From Pseudo-nitzschia pungens (taxonomy: Eukaryota; Bacillariophyta; Bacillariophyceae; Bacillariales; Bacillariaceae), in NCBI GenBank assembly GCA_037355855.1, contig CM074763.1:5518001-5582000 (forward strand): DNA of 64,000 nt, in the 5' to 3' direction. Positions 22,796-34,292 of the stretch are shown here, piece after piece. Below the pieces are notes generated by a model. That model ran no database searches. It saw only the letters and a list, made by a program, of their open reading frames with translations, and was not told the DNA's origin. Within the stretch, counting starts at the first letter, position 1, and each line of letters opens with the position of its first letter. A program made the position numbers and the translations under genes.

Positions 22796-23584
22796 ATGAC
22801 CAAGGCCTCTTTCACCTGTCTTTATGTTTTGGCGGCATGTCTGCTGAAACCATCTATTGGATTTCACGTACGTCAGCCGCAACAAAAGTTGCCTTCTTTG
22901 TTGGCATCGTCGACCCGAGAGAACAACGACGATTGCAATGTTCCGAGTGATGCAGGTTCCGAAACGTCTTCGCGCAGAGATCTCCTGAGAAGCTTCGGAA
23001 CAACCTCCGCGGCGGTCGCGTGTTCTCTCCTCGTCAACGAGGGTTGCACTATTAGTACTAGCCAGCCGGCATTCGCTTTCGATGGTTCCGGCGCATCGGT
23101 TTCTTCGGGATACTCTCCGGCGACCAAGGCCGAGAAGAAGAAGGGATTCCAGCAGCGCGTCATTGCGGATGTGAGAGATTTCAACGCGCTGGGAAAGGCG
23201 ATCGACAAGGGAGAAACACAGGGTCCGGAATGGGTCAACTTTTTCATTCTCTTTCAGCGACGGGAACCCGATGGCGTTGGACGCACCTATGCCGCCCTGG
23301 CGGACCTGCGTGGCTTGCCGGCCAAGAAGAAGGGCGAATTCGAGGGTGGAGACGGTCTTTTGCTAGCAAACACGTTCACCAAACCCGGCAAGCCTCCGGA
23401 CAACACACCGGCGGTGAAATCGTTCCTGAAACTCTCCAAGACGTTCGACGCAATCGAAGCCGCTGGAAAAGCAGGAGATGCCGCCAAAGCGAAGACAGAA
23501 TGGCTCAAAACAGGCGAGCTATTTTCTCAATATCTTGCCGATGTAGAACTCCCGGGTGATTTGAATGATCCGCTGTACAAATAA
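22796..23584 (+). CDS. Thylakoid-lumen photosystem II extrinsic-type protein (PsbQ/Psb31-like)
   Basis: Single exon, 262 residues from the ATG at 22796; upstream in-frame codons have no ATG. The N terminus is tripartite. An ER-type signal (FTCLYVLAACLLKPSIGF) has a Phe at the expected cleavage site, as in diatom plastid presequences. A basic transit stretch follows. Then a twin-arginine lumen signal (SRRDLLRSFG, a hydrophobic run, cleavage near QPAFAFDG). The mature part of about 165 residues is helical: VRDFNALGKAIDKGETQGPEW, then RREPDGVGRTYAALADLRGL, a GDGLLLANTF turn and a C-terminal DPLYK. A four-helix extrinsic PSII subunit of the PsbQ/Psb31 type fits the size and targeting. The exact subunit name is from memory of the family and not certain. 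Confidence 0.8.
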   Translation: MTKASFTCLYVLAACLLKPSIGFHVRQPQQKLPSLLASSTRENNDDCNVPSDAGSETSSRRDLLRSFGTTSAAVACSLLVNEGCTISTSQPAFAFDGSGASVSSGYSPATKAEKKKGFQQRVIADVRDFNALGKAIDKGETQGPEWVNFFILFQRREPDGVGRTYAALADLRGLPAKKKGEFEGGDGLLLANTFTKPGKPPDNTPAVKSFLKLSKTFDAIEAAGKAGDAAKAKTEWLKTGELFSQYLADVELPGDLNDPLYK

Positions 23585-24030
23585 AGCATACGTTTAGGTG
23601 TGTTTCAGTGGAAGATTCAAAATACGTAATTATCAAGATTGTTATCACAGAGGAGATTCGATTCGCAACAGAATCGTAGTTTGTGGAATTATTAAGGAAT
23701 TGCTACAGATTTGTCGTCGCTGTCACTGTCACTGTCACTGTTTGCTTGCATCGTCACTGTTTGCTTGCATCGTGCATGATTGCTCTGTCGGTGGTCGTTT
23801 CTCCCCATCCGTTGAACCTAGAGCACGGACGCGAGTTCTCACGAGTTGTTACCTTAAGTCGGAGTTGATTTATCTCGAAGAAACTAGCCCTGAAAATCCA
23901 CCCATAAGACAAAGGGCATCCATGATAAAGATTTCAATGTTTTGTGTTTTCCCAGAAATGAAGAGAACCACTAGTACGGTATTATTGATTGAATTCCAAT
24001 TCCGTATTTTGAGTTTAGCATTGTTGCGAT
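23585..24030. other. Intergenic between convergent genes
   Basis: Contains a CACTGT/TTGCTTGCATC short repeat at about 23718-23775. No gene seen. Confidence 0.55.
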
Positions 24031-27000
24031 CTAATAACGGCCAGCGTCGTATTCACGGCGAAGTTTTGGATCATTGAGTGTTTCGTACGCCTCCTTGACG
24101 CGACGGAAATTTTCCGCTGCTTTTGGATCGTTCGGATTCTTGTCCGGGTGGCACTTCAATGCTTTTTTCTTGTAAGCCTTCCTGATTTCCTCCTCGCTTG
24201 CCCTGTGAGTGAGGTCAAGGATGCCATAAAAGTTCTTCTGATCCTTTGGGCTTCTTCCGTAGGATCTATTTTGGTTTTTGGTAGTATTCTTTGGTTTCGG
24301 TTTTGCTTTTGGTTTGCTTTGCTGATCTTTGAAGGAGTCCCATCTCCTAGAACTGCTGTTATACCAATTTTCTCGCCGTCTGTGTGCGCTGCTATTGCCG
24401 TCGGAATTGAAGTCGAAGCGCTCGCTGTTCCATTGTCGACTGCGTTCTTTGTACGCGTTGCGAGCCTGTTCCTCGCGGGCTTTTGCTTCCTCCTCGCGTG
24501 CTTTAGCCTTGAGGAGATCCTCAAGTTCTGCTTCAACTTCTTGGACTTCTTTCTTCGTGACAGTATCTGGCCCATGGAAGACGTTTGCACCTAGGAAAGC
24601 GCTGTTTCCATGCTTCTTCGCTTGTCTCATGATCTTTAACCATTGTCCAAAATCGTCCTCGGCTTGTCGTGTTTGCTCCAGTCTGCTGTAACATCGAGCG
24701 CGCCTCAGAATCGCTTTCAGATAGCGGGGGTATATTCGAAGTGCTGCAGTGCACTCATTCATTGCTTCACGATGTCTTTTCAACGCCATGAAACAAGCCG
24801 CGCGGTTGCAATGGAGAATGGCATGGAGACGGCCACCGGCAGAGCCGGAATCGCCAGAATCGATGCGCAAACAGGCAGCGTAGATGTTGGCTGCTTCCTC
24901 GTACTGGGCATTCGTGAACAAATTGTCGGCAAAGTCTCTGTTTGTCTTGGTTTCGAGCTGTTTGTTCCGTTCCTCGTGCAGCCACGAAAACTTCTCGTAA
25001 ATCGAGTTTCCCACGGTGACTGCTCTCTCAGCCATGTACGCTTCTAACTTGGATATGCATTTCTCTGCGTTCTGGTACCTTTCTTCGAGACGGAGGGACC
25101 TCAAGTAGTAGGGCATCATCTCCATGGGGAGTCTCAGGATTGCCTCTGGCGCAGCACTGTTGCTCAGCTTCATTTCCGCACCCTTCAATTCATCTTCTCT
25201 GGTATCACCGAAATAGTTTTCGTGCAGATGCTTGGCCACTGGCACACCGGGGAAAGGATTGTACTTGGAAAGGTCCTCGGTGAGACAGCCGTCGAATTTT
25301 GTGTTGGATGCAGCAAGGCGTTCACAGTGACTAGCAACCTCGCGCCACCGGTTTGATTCGGCAAGCATTTGTACTTTCTGAAGATGCAGGTCTTTGGATC
25401 CGTGTGCAGTGAACAGCGCCTTGTTGATTGCTCGAAGCGCGTCCATCGTCCTGCGCAGTTTCATTGCCGTCTCGATTTCCTGCAGAAGAATCGGACAACC
25501 GAGATACTTCCGTTCGCTCCAGAGTAGCTTCCGTCTTGACTTTTTCCAAATCGTCGTGCATCCCGACTTCGTTCTGCCTCGCAAAGTAGTCTTGAATAGC
25601 GGTTGCGCTCTGGATAGCTTCCGAAAACGCCCTGTCGGCTTCATCCACCTTACCTAGTTTCAGGATACGAGCGCCCCAAGCGACAATACAGCTTGGGTCG
25701 GAGGACAGGGTTTGCATCCGGAGAACTGAGGGCTGGATGGGTGTTTCTCGGGTCCGTTACGTAATGGATTCCGATGCGAGCATCATCTGCGGCACTTTCG
25801 TAGGCTCCAATCATCAGCAAAGCCGCCGCACGATTCCACAGCAACACGGCCAAGAGATCTTTGGCCGGAACGTGTGCAAAGACGTCGATCTTGTACTTTT
25901 GGATTGCCCGACTGTAGAAACGTGTGGATTCTTTGAATCGATTTTCCAAATAGTGCTTCTTCCCCTCATCTTTCAGTTCCATGATTTCGATCCTGTGCCT
26001 CGACAAGTGGTGGTTTGGGTCGAAAGATGACCGAGAGGGACCCTGGACAAGAAATTCAGAATGACTTCGATGGAATTGTGCTCGTCGACCGATATTGTCT
26101 TTTCTCTTGGAACGAGTTCGTGCGTTCAAACCGCCAACTCCAATGTGGAACTGAGCAGGATTGCCGAGTCCCTGCGATACTCCAGCAGCAGCAGCAGTAG
26201 CAGCAGCAGCAGAGGGAGCAGCGGCTTGATGCTCGGGAGGTGGCGAAAACATTGGAGACGTATCCATGCTCACGGCAGATCCGTTCGACGGCGATTCGGT
26301 CGAAATGGGTGCCGTTTCATCGTTCCCATCCTCCTTGATTTCGTCCAAACCGAATCCAACAATTCGTCGTTCTTCCAGCGGTCTTGGCACCCTTCTTGAA
26401 TCCTTTCCGCAGGGTATTTCCTCGTCTGCCTCTCCCCTTTGATTGGTTGTTGTTGTTGTTGTTGTTGTTGTTGTTGCCGCTGCTGCCTAGATTGACAGTG
26501 AAAAAAGGTTGTTGAGTCGCTCCGGAAGTTGCATCCGCAACGGGAGGTGTTGCCGTGTTTCTGGTCTTCTTTTTGATACATGTTTCCGCAGTATCCGGAG
26601 CGGCATTAGGAATGTCCGCAGAAGATGATGATGCCCGATCAAACGGTGTCTTTGGATCGATCGACACGCCTTTCCCAAAGGCTGCTGCTTGCTGCTGCGG
26701 TGTTAGCATCGGATGCCATGCCGGGCGGAGCACTTTGACGACGGGTGTGAAAATCCGGACTCGGATTGTTTTGCATGATGTTCTGCGGTGTGGGTATGCG
26801 CCTCGTTCCGGAGTTCCCAACAAACGCGTGGGGAGCGTGAAATTCGGGCACCGGTGAAAAAAATGGAGCCGCGTTTTCGGTGTTATGCGCATCGTGGTTT
26901 GTTGCATCGATCGGCTGCGGCCTGATGCTCGGATGAAGAGGCGTTGTGCCCGATGTAGATCCCATATCGGACAGTGGAGAAAGGTCGAATTGATTCTCTC

Positions 27001-28085
27001 GTTGCAGTGACGGAGAGGGTGTTTTGCTTTTCGATCGATTGGTTGGTGGACTTTTCGCTTTTTTGCCAGGAGAACCAAACTTGTTGTTCTTCTTCTTCTT
27101 CAGAGGAGAACTCCCCATGCTGAATTTGTCGTGTTCCTTGTCGAATTTGAATGTTGATTGTCCCTGCCGTGACTTCATCGGAGAGTTTCCTTGATTGGAT
27201 ACGGCTTCCGGCACGTGGACCGATGCTAGTGGAGGACGGTCGGTAATGTTTGTGGGCGCGGGTGGTGGTTGTGGTGGTGGTGGTGCTGCTGCAGCTGATG
27301 CCGTCCCGTGAGTGTTGCTTTCGTTTTCGTTTTCGTTTTTGGCAGCCACGTTTGTTGCTGGTTGTTGGGGACCGGGAGAGTTCACCGTGAAACTATCCAT
27401 GCGCGTGTCGAAGAACTCTTCGTCGTCGACCTCGGATGCCATCTTCTCGTCGGAACTCTCCCGGGTGGGTTGCTGACGCTTGGGAGACCGGGTTCGATCC
27501 TTGTTTCGTCGAAAGGGAGATCTCGAGCGGATGCCCTCCACCATGCGACCCAGCGGCGTTCGGCTCCGACTGCGACTGCGATGACGCCGGGGGGATCTCC
27601 CGCGATCCTTGTCCCCGGTTGATTTTGATTTTGGCGAAGTTCCGGTGGTGTTGGAGCTCCGAGACGGCTTTTGTTGCGGCTGCGGTTGGGGTTGCTGCCG
27701 AGCGGGCAAGCCGCCGTCGCTAGCCCCGGAAGCCCGCGGTCCATCCTTCGATGAGGAGGATGAGGATGAGGATGACGACGATGATGATTCGGGGCGACTT
27801 CATCATCAGACTTACTTGTTTCGTCAGCGCCGCCAATTGTTCCGCGTATCGTTCGTCGTCGGGATTCGTAATGCCAAGCGTTGACATAAAGTTCCTGGCC
27901 AGGTTTTCCACCTGGGCTCTGTCGCAATTCCCCGAAACGTGCATGAAGCGGAACTGCTCCGTCACGTTGTTTGTTGCCGATGCGATGGTCGCGTTCGCAT
28001 CCCCCCCATTGCCGCGGCTTCCATCATCGCGGGTATGTTTATGTTCGGGCGCTCTACCCATCGTCGCAAAGCTTGACGACGACAT
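24031..28085 (-). CDS. Large TPR and J-domain co-chaperone (DNAJC7-like), with several frame changes
   Basis: Starts MSSSSFATMGRAPEHKHTRD at 28085. Exon 1 ends at 27816 and a 70-bp intron (27746-27815, GTAAGT to TCGAAG) joins in phase 0. A long basic, Ser/Pro-rich region follows to about 26700, then a linker with poly-Asn (about 26450-26490). TPR units start near 25990 (MELKDEGKKHYLENRFKEST) and continue through LYCRLGR / KVDEADRAFSEAI and DALRAINKALFTAHGSKDL to ILHCNRAACFMALKRHREAM. The C terminus is a J domain, NFYGILDLTHRASEEEIRKA with HPD in ALKCHPDKNP. Family members pass clients between Hsp70 and Hsp90. Coding continuity needs four +1 frame changes (near 26710, 26400, 25660 and 25530), so the gene is decayed, mis-assembled or more finely spliced than I can see. 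Confidence 0.82.
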
Positions 28086-28744
28086 GGTGCCCCAGCGAGT
28101 TCCCGGAATGATCGATCGTGATCGTGTTTTCGAGTGCGAGTGCGAGTGCGAGTGCGAGTAGTATGTGCGTTTGTGTTTGTGTTTGTGTTTGTGTCGTGGA
28201 ACAAGAAATCGGCTTGTTGTGAGTAAGATTACAATACTTTCGTACCGGTAATCTTACGAAGGTTTGGTTTTGGGTTGTTGCAGTTTGTGTCGTCCGAAAA
28301 CCGAATATGAGAAAAGTTGATGGTAAGGTTTTTACGTCTATTGGTGGTCTCTGTGGGGGACAGTCTCGTAGAAACAGTATGGTTTTCGCCGAACATCTCA
28401 CGCCGGCTGGCGCTGATTATTGTTTTAACGACAAATCGCGAGGTGAGCCCTTTGATCAATAATTGTAACCCGACCCTTACAGTATGCTGCTCAACTCATG
28501 AGTTCAGTCCCGCGGCTAAAAAGTACTTGTACAAGTTCTGTTTGGTACCGTAAGGTTAATCTGGTGTCATCGCGATAATTGCCGGGTAAAAGATCTTACC
28601 GCAGAACATCACACTTGGAAGCTCTTTTTTTGTGTACAAGACTTCGAGAGGCGGAACCCCAAGCCGAGCGACCAAGAGCCAAGAAAACCAATCCGATTGT
28701 TGATTCATCTTTGCGAAGAGGAAACTCCGTTTCGGACGACAACG
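28086..28744. other. Bidirectional promoter region with microsatellites
   Basis: Lies between the divergent co-chaperone (-) and plastid dehydrogenase (+) genes. Holds (GAGTGC)n at 28131-28160 and (GTTTGT)n at 28166-28195, then TACCGGTAATCTTACG at 28242-28257 and other TAAGGTT words. Confidence 0.6.
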
Positions 28745-31082
28745 ATGAAACGATTTTTGAGTGTCAACGCGTTGCCCTTCTTGTTCGCCACTCGGTCCCG
28801 GAGCGCCCAAGCGTTTTCTCCGATCGCTCTCACGGCACCCAACTACAAGTACTCGACAATAACAGCAACAACAACAACAGCAACCACAACGAGGACAACG
28901 GGGAATCATTTCCGATCCGAGTCTAGGTAAGCGCATCAAGTCAACCTGGCAAAATCCAATGTGATGTCGGATCTCTCACTTCTCAAATTGTTGCGTGCGC
29001 TATTGTATTTTGTATTTTGATACTACAAAAAATAATAACAGGAAACACCGAAACCGCCGCAATTTCAACCGCATCGCCCGCAGAAACATGGCCCAGGGAG
29101 TTCTCATCGACGACGACAATTGCCTCGTGAACACCAACCCGGCCACGGGAGAAATCATCTCCCGGGTTCCGTGCACGACTCCCGAGCAACTCGAGGAGAT
29201 GGTCGGCGCGGCAAAAACGTCGCAGAGGGAATGGCGCCAAAAGTCGCTGGAAGAGCGGGTGGATCTCTTGAAAGAATGCGTCGAGGAATTGGCCGCCGTG
29301 TCCGACGCGATGGTCGAATGGATCGTCCGGGAAATGGGAAAACCGATCGGCGAGGCGAGGGAGGAAGTGGAATTCGCCGTCGGAGATCTGGACGAGTATT
29401 TTGGCATCCTGCTGGAATCCTTGAAGGACAAAACCTACGGCAAGAGCACCGTGGTTCGGCATCCCTACGGTGTCGTGGCAATCTTGAGGTACGTGTGCTG
29501 TGCGAAGGGAGATGAAGATGATTGCTTTGGTGAGCGAGCAGCGAGCGTTGCGAGGATATTGCGGCGATGACCGAAATGTGAACCAGGAGGATTTGATTCC
29601 AAGGACTCCTCAATCACTCCAATGACTCCAATCCGCTAAAGTCTAGTCTTTCCTTCCGATCCAATGTTTGTCGCGGTTTGGGTTGGCGTAATCATAATCA
29701 TCATCATCGGTGCGATTGGAACTCGGAACCGCGATGTTTCGGCAGCCCGTGGAATTTCCCCCTCGGCGAAATCATGCTGTTGGCCCTGCCGTCCCTAGCG
29801 AGCGGAAACACGGTGGTTGTCAAACCCTCCGAGGTCGTTCCGGAAACGGGAGCCCTGATGGTAAAGACCCTCCAAAAAGTTTTGCCTCAAGGTGTCATCC
29901 AGCTGGCCCAGGGGTCGGGATCGGTGGGAGCCGCTCTGGTGGCCCACCCCGAAATCGATCTGGTGGCCATGACGGGAAGCTCCGCCACGGGAAAGAAAAT
30001 TCTCGAGGCCGCAGCGCCCCAGCTCAAGCGCGTCATTCTGGAAATGGGTGGGAAGGACCCGATGATTGTCTGCGACGACGCGGATCTGGAAAAGGCCGCC
30101 AAGGATGCCGTCATGTACTCCTTGTCGAACACCGGACAGGTTTGTTGCTCGGTCGAACGGATTTACGTGGCGGACTCGATCTACGATGAATTCCAGGAAC
30201 TCGCCAGGGTGGCCGCGAAGGACTACAAGGTCGGCAACGGGATGGATGCCGACAACCTCGTTGGTCCCATGGTGTCGAACACGCAAAGAGACCAGGTCCA
30301 CGCGCAGGTGGAAGATGCCCTCTCCAAGGGAGCCAAACTCTTGCACCGAAGCGAGATCCCGCGGGGCGAGAACGAGAAAGGATCGTTTTATCCGGTAACC
30401 GTATTGGCCGATGTGGACGAAACCATGGAACTCTTTACGAAAGAAACCTTTGGTCCGGTCGTCGCGATTGCGAAATTCGATGGAACCGAGGAGGAGGCCG
30501 TGCGATTGGCCAATGACACGGGTGCGTCTTTCGTTTTCGTATTCTCTTTTTGTTTCTCTTTCACTGTCTTTGTCTTTGGGCTCCCGTACGGTCTGGTGCT
30601 TGTGCTGGTGCTGGTGCTTCCTTTCTCACGCAATGTTGTGTTGCCTCCTTCGCTTTCTCCCCCAGAATACGGCCTCGGAAGTTCGGTTTATACCACGGAC
30701 TCGGAAAAGGCGAACCGAATCGCAGCTCTTATCGACGCGGGGCAAGTTGGTATCAATTGCTATCCCCTCGATTCGATGGGAGTTCAATGCCCCTGGTAAG
30801 TCAGTCTCACCGTGTTTGTGTCGTGTTCCGAAGGAAAACCAGACACCGAGTGATGCATGCATGCATGCATGCATTGAACTCGATGACTCGCTCACATCTA
30901 CGATCTACGATGGCAATGCTTGCTTGTTTGCTTGCTCGACTCGTTCAACGCGCAACATTCTTCGCCTTTGTTTTCCCTTGCAACCCTTTAGGGTTGGGCA
31001 CAAACACAGTGGTTTTGGTTTCCATTCCGGTGTGGACGGCTGCCTTCAATTTTCGATCCCCAAAACCATTGTCTCGGGATGA
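28745..31082 (+). CDS. Plastid-targeted NAD(P)-dependent aldehyde dehydrogenase, five exons
   Basis: Exons 28745-28926, 29042-29488, 29746-30521, 30666-30795 and 30992-31082 give 541 residues. All four introns (115, 257, 144 and 196 bp) are GT-AG and keep the frame. Exon 1 encodes MKRFLSVNALPFLFATRSRS then AQAFSP, a diatom plastid signal with Phe after the cleavage site, followed by a Thr-rich, basic transit stretch. The catalytic part shows ILSPWNFPLGE, the cofactor-loop region GSGSVGAAL, catalytic Glu in LEMGGKDP, nucleophile Cys in TGQVCCSVER, and KETFGPVVAI. It oxidises an aldehyde to an acid in the plastid. The substrate is not readable; the layout resembles succinate-semialdehyde-type ALDHs. 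Without exon 1 the protein would look cytosolic from Met 29088. Confidence 0.93.
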
Positions 31083-31454
31083 AACGGACCGGGACGATGA
31101 CGGGAAGGGCCGTTGTTTGACACGACAGATATGCTGTACCGGTACGTGTACTATGATCCGAACGATGAAAACGAGTGGCATCTACACGTAGATTCCGCGT
31201 GACGACACAAATAAATCATGATGATAATAATGCAATTCCTACTCGAGACTAATGCAATGCCCACAAGGAAAGGAAAGTCGGAGATACTCAATCAATCCGT
31301 TCCTATTCTATCAATTCTCGAGCGGTAGAGTATACTATTGGAATGGAATGATGTCATAGTACATCCGCACCTGGTGCTTTTGGAGCTTGCGGCAAAATCT
31401 TTCGTTGTATCACTACTATTATTAGTAGAAGTAAAATATAGGTAGCCATTACTA
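31083..31454. other. Intergenic between convergent genes
   Basis: 3' flanks only. No gene seen. Confidence 0.5.
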
Positions 31455-32324
31455 CTATATTATCAGCGCCGCCAGAATGACCACCGGCACGAAAAAGGGC
31501 CCCAGCAGTGTTTGTATCACCTTGAGCGTCCGCCTCGTCATTGCCCAGACGTAGGCAACCGCGGTCCGGACCACCTTCCGGTAGCCCTCCACTCGTTCCG
31601 CCCGCTGCAGCTCTCGCTCCGCGTCGTATTGCTTCCGCAGCCTCGGATCGGACAGGATCGTCGCCGCCTCTTCCACCGCCACAAAGGCCTCCTGGGCCCT
31701 CCCAGTCCTTGTTCTTGTCCGGATGGACCTCCATGGCCCGTTTCCGAAACTGCCTGCGAATGTCCTTCTCGGAGGGTCCCTTCACCAGCGTCAGGCCCGG
31801 GACGGTGAATCGGAACCGGTTCCCGAGACGCACCTCCCTGGCCGGCAGCGAAAGGCTCAGGTTTCGGACGCCCAGGACCGCGTAGAGACGGCGGCGCTCG
31901 TGCGCCCCCAGGACGGACCGGACGATCCTTCCGTCGCGTTTCTTTTGCGCGAGGGCGGCCTTTTTTTGGTCCTCGTTTTCCATTCGCTCCATCTCGGCCT
32001 CGAACAAGCGTTCCCGTTCGGCGGCCACCGCTTCGGCGCGTTGGCGTTCTCGGTCGGCGGCGTCCTTTTCGCGTTGTTGCTGTTCGCTGTCGCTGTTTCG
32101 TTGCGTTGCGCTTCGGCCTCCGCCTCCGCCCGCGCCCGCTCGCGTTCCTCGGCGTGGTAGTCTTCGGAGTGGTGGTGGTAGTCCTCCTCGAGGACCTGTC
32201 GGACGAACTCGTCCTCGTCGTCGGCGTCGACGCTTCCGGCCGCCGCGAGGATTGCCGACCAGGCCACGAGGAGGAGCGCGAGAAGCCCGAGGCGTTGGTG
32301 CGATCGGATTCCGCAGAACCGCAT
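31455..32324 (-). CDS. Secretory-pathway J-domain protein with C-terminal membrane helix; frame changes
   Basis: Starts MRFCGIRSHQRLGLLALLLV, a good signal peptide, then an acidic stretch (DADDEDEFVRQVLEED) and a Glu/Arg/Ala coiled coil (about 32170-31970). The J domain begins near RRLYAVLGV, carries an insert (LGNRFRFTVPGLTLVKGPSE), and continues DIRRQFRKRAMEVHPDKNKD and AVEEAATILSDPRLRKQYD. A C-terminal helix, LLGPFFVPVVILAALII, ends the protein. An ER-membrane Hsp70 partner is likely. Two frame changes are needed: one near 32090 (+2 or -1) and a clear +1 just after the HPD motif at about 31690, where conserved J-domain sequence lies in different frames on either side. The product as read would be broken. 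Confidence 0.75.
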
Positions 32325-34292
32325 GGCGCCTGTTGGATTTTTTTTGTTTTGTTTTGGTTTGTTTTGGTTTGGTTTGGTTGGTTCTGGCGTTTCCTGTTCT
32401 CGCTTTTGTTTTTGATTGCTTTTAGGGCTATGTCGGGTTACCAGTTCGACTATGGTATCGGTATGCCCTATGTCCCATCCGAGAGCGAGAAACCGCCAAT
32501 GAATTAATTACCGTAACCTTACGACGAAACCCCAAACAATAAACAGCGCGATGCCGAAGTTGAATTGGTGGGAAACTGAAAAATCCAATCGTTTGATTGA
32601 TGATGAGATGATTTTGATTGAGAGATTGTTGAGATGAGATGAGAAGATGATGCCCTCGGCTCGTTCGTGCGTGCTTGCAGTCGGAGGAGTCCTGCCTCCG
32701 CGTGTCAATCATGAAAACTTCTAAGCGCGGCTTCGTACGTACCAGTATGTACTATGTACGTACGATATATCCAACTCCGAGCTTCCGACCCCAAGATCTT
32801 ACCGTAAGACTTAGTTCGAGAGGTCTAGAATATCTGTTATCTTTGCCGTAGTTTTGTGCAGTTGTACGTTTCGACCAATCGGAAAGCAATGCAAATGATG
32901 CGCTCGATTTCCATGGTTCGAATACCGGTATCATTGATGATTGATGATGATTCCAGATTCCAATAGAATTTGAACAATATGAAGGAAGGAAGGAAGGAAT
33001 CATCCTAAAATTTTGTCCAATCGAAACCCTCTATTTTTGGACTCCGGATTGATTCATTCCACGATTGGACGGTTGGAATGTCGTACCGTAAATTAGACCA
33101 CTCGCCCGCCCGGGACGCTCGCCGATGGTTCCCCGAATCTTTTGGAGTGAGAGGGAATATTGTTTCCCATGAATACTTTTCCGAAACTCTCATTTTCGTT
33201 CGTCTTCACCTAAAAAAACATTCATAAAGAACAAATCTTGTCTCTCGCAAACCCCTTCCCAAAAGCGAGCGCGCTGCCGTTTGGTCGCCCCCCGCTTCTC
33301 GATCCATACCATATCGTAACTTACGGCACCATGGTTGGTTTCCGGTAGATCCAGTACACAGGTGCAAGTGCTCCGACCCCCGAACCTAACGGCAGGGTTC
33401 GGATCGTCGTACCGTAGTTATTTATTGGTAACTTACCGGAAACACGCCATTTCATTGGTTGGTCCGCGTGAGCATCGAGAACGATCCAAACACTACATGG
33501 GAGTAACCTACTCGTAACTTACGTTGAGGTTGCCGTACAGTACTACTTGTAGGTAACAGTAACTTACCGGTATCTTGCAGTTGCAACGGGAAACAACCCA
33601 ATCTGTATCAGTCGTAACCTTACTGATAAGTCGTACAAGCATGTTAATGGTACAAGTTGTACGACGTAGCAGAAACTACAAAGTATTAGTTCGTGTTACT
33701 TATTGCATCGTCATCACTTTTGAAAAAAAAGAAAATAATCTTACTTCCTTGTTTTGAATTTGAGTATTTTTACTTCCGCAGCATTGTTATTCCGTACTTA
33801 TCGGTAGGTAATCTTACCGGTAACGCCATGACCGATCATTTTTGGAGAACAGGTAATACGAAGTACGAATTAGTACGAGACTTGTAGGAAAAATACTGTA
33901 ATCTACTACGAACTGTCGCATCGGCATTGTGCCTTTGTTGCTTTTTCCACGTATACGTAAGGGTTACGTTTATCGTATCCTACCTACCGCTTTCTAAACT
34001 TTCAAATTTCTCAGTTTCGTGCCAGAAAACTTTACTTCCCCATCCCTGTGGTTTCTTGTGTCCGACGACAGTCTCACAGAATATTAGTGGTGCTTCTATT
34101 ATTATTATTTGTCCACCGACGAACCCGTAAAACCGATCATCCGATCCCCATCAATCCGACGGTACAGTAACCTTACGAACCCGATCGCATCTTATTCGAT
34201 CCAACGAACCGATCCGATCCTATCCGATTCGATCGATCCACAGCTCCTCGAACCGCAAACCAATCTAAATCCCAAGCAATAACCCACACACC
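32325..34292. other. Intergenic, bidirectional promoter, rich in TAAGGTTAC words
   Basis: Lies between the divergent J-domain (-) and methyltransferase (+) genes. A GTTTT/GGTTT run lies at 32340-32385. The CCTTAC/GTAAGG word is frequent (32509-32524, 32797-32810, 33418-33470, 33505-33572, 33806-33822, 34160-34177). No coding frame exceeds about 80 residues. The last 100 bases, with CGATCC-rich repeats, lead into the ATG at 34293. Confidence 0.6.

Noticed and set aside
32840..32945. tRNA-like T-loop word GGTTCGAATACC
   Set aside because: No matching A-box, anticodon stem or acceptor stem within 75 bases upstream.
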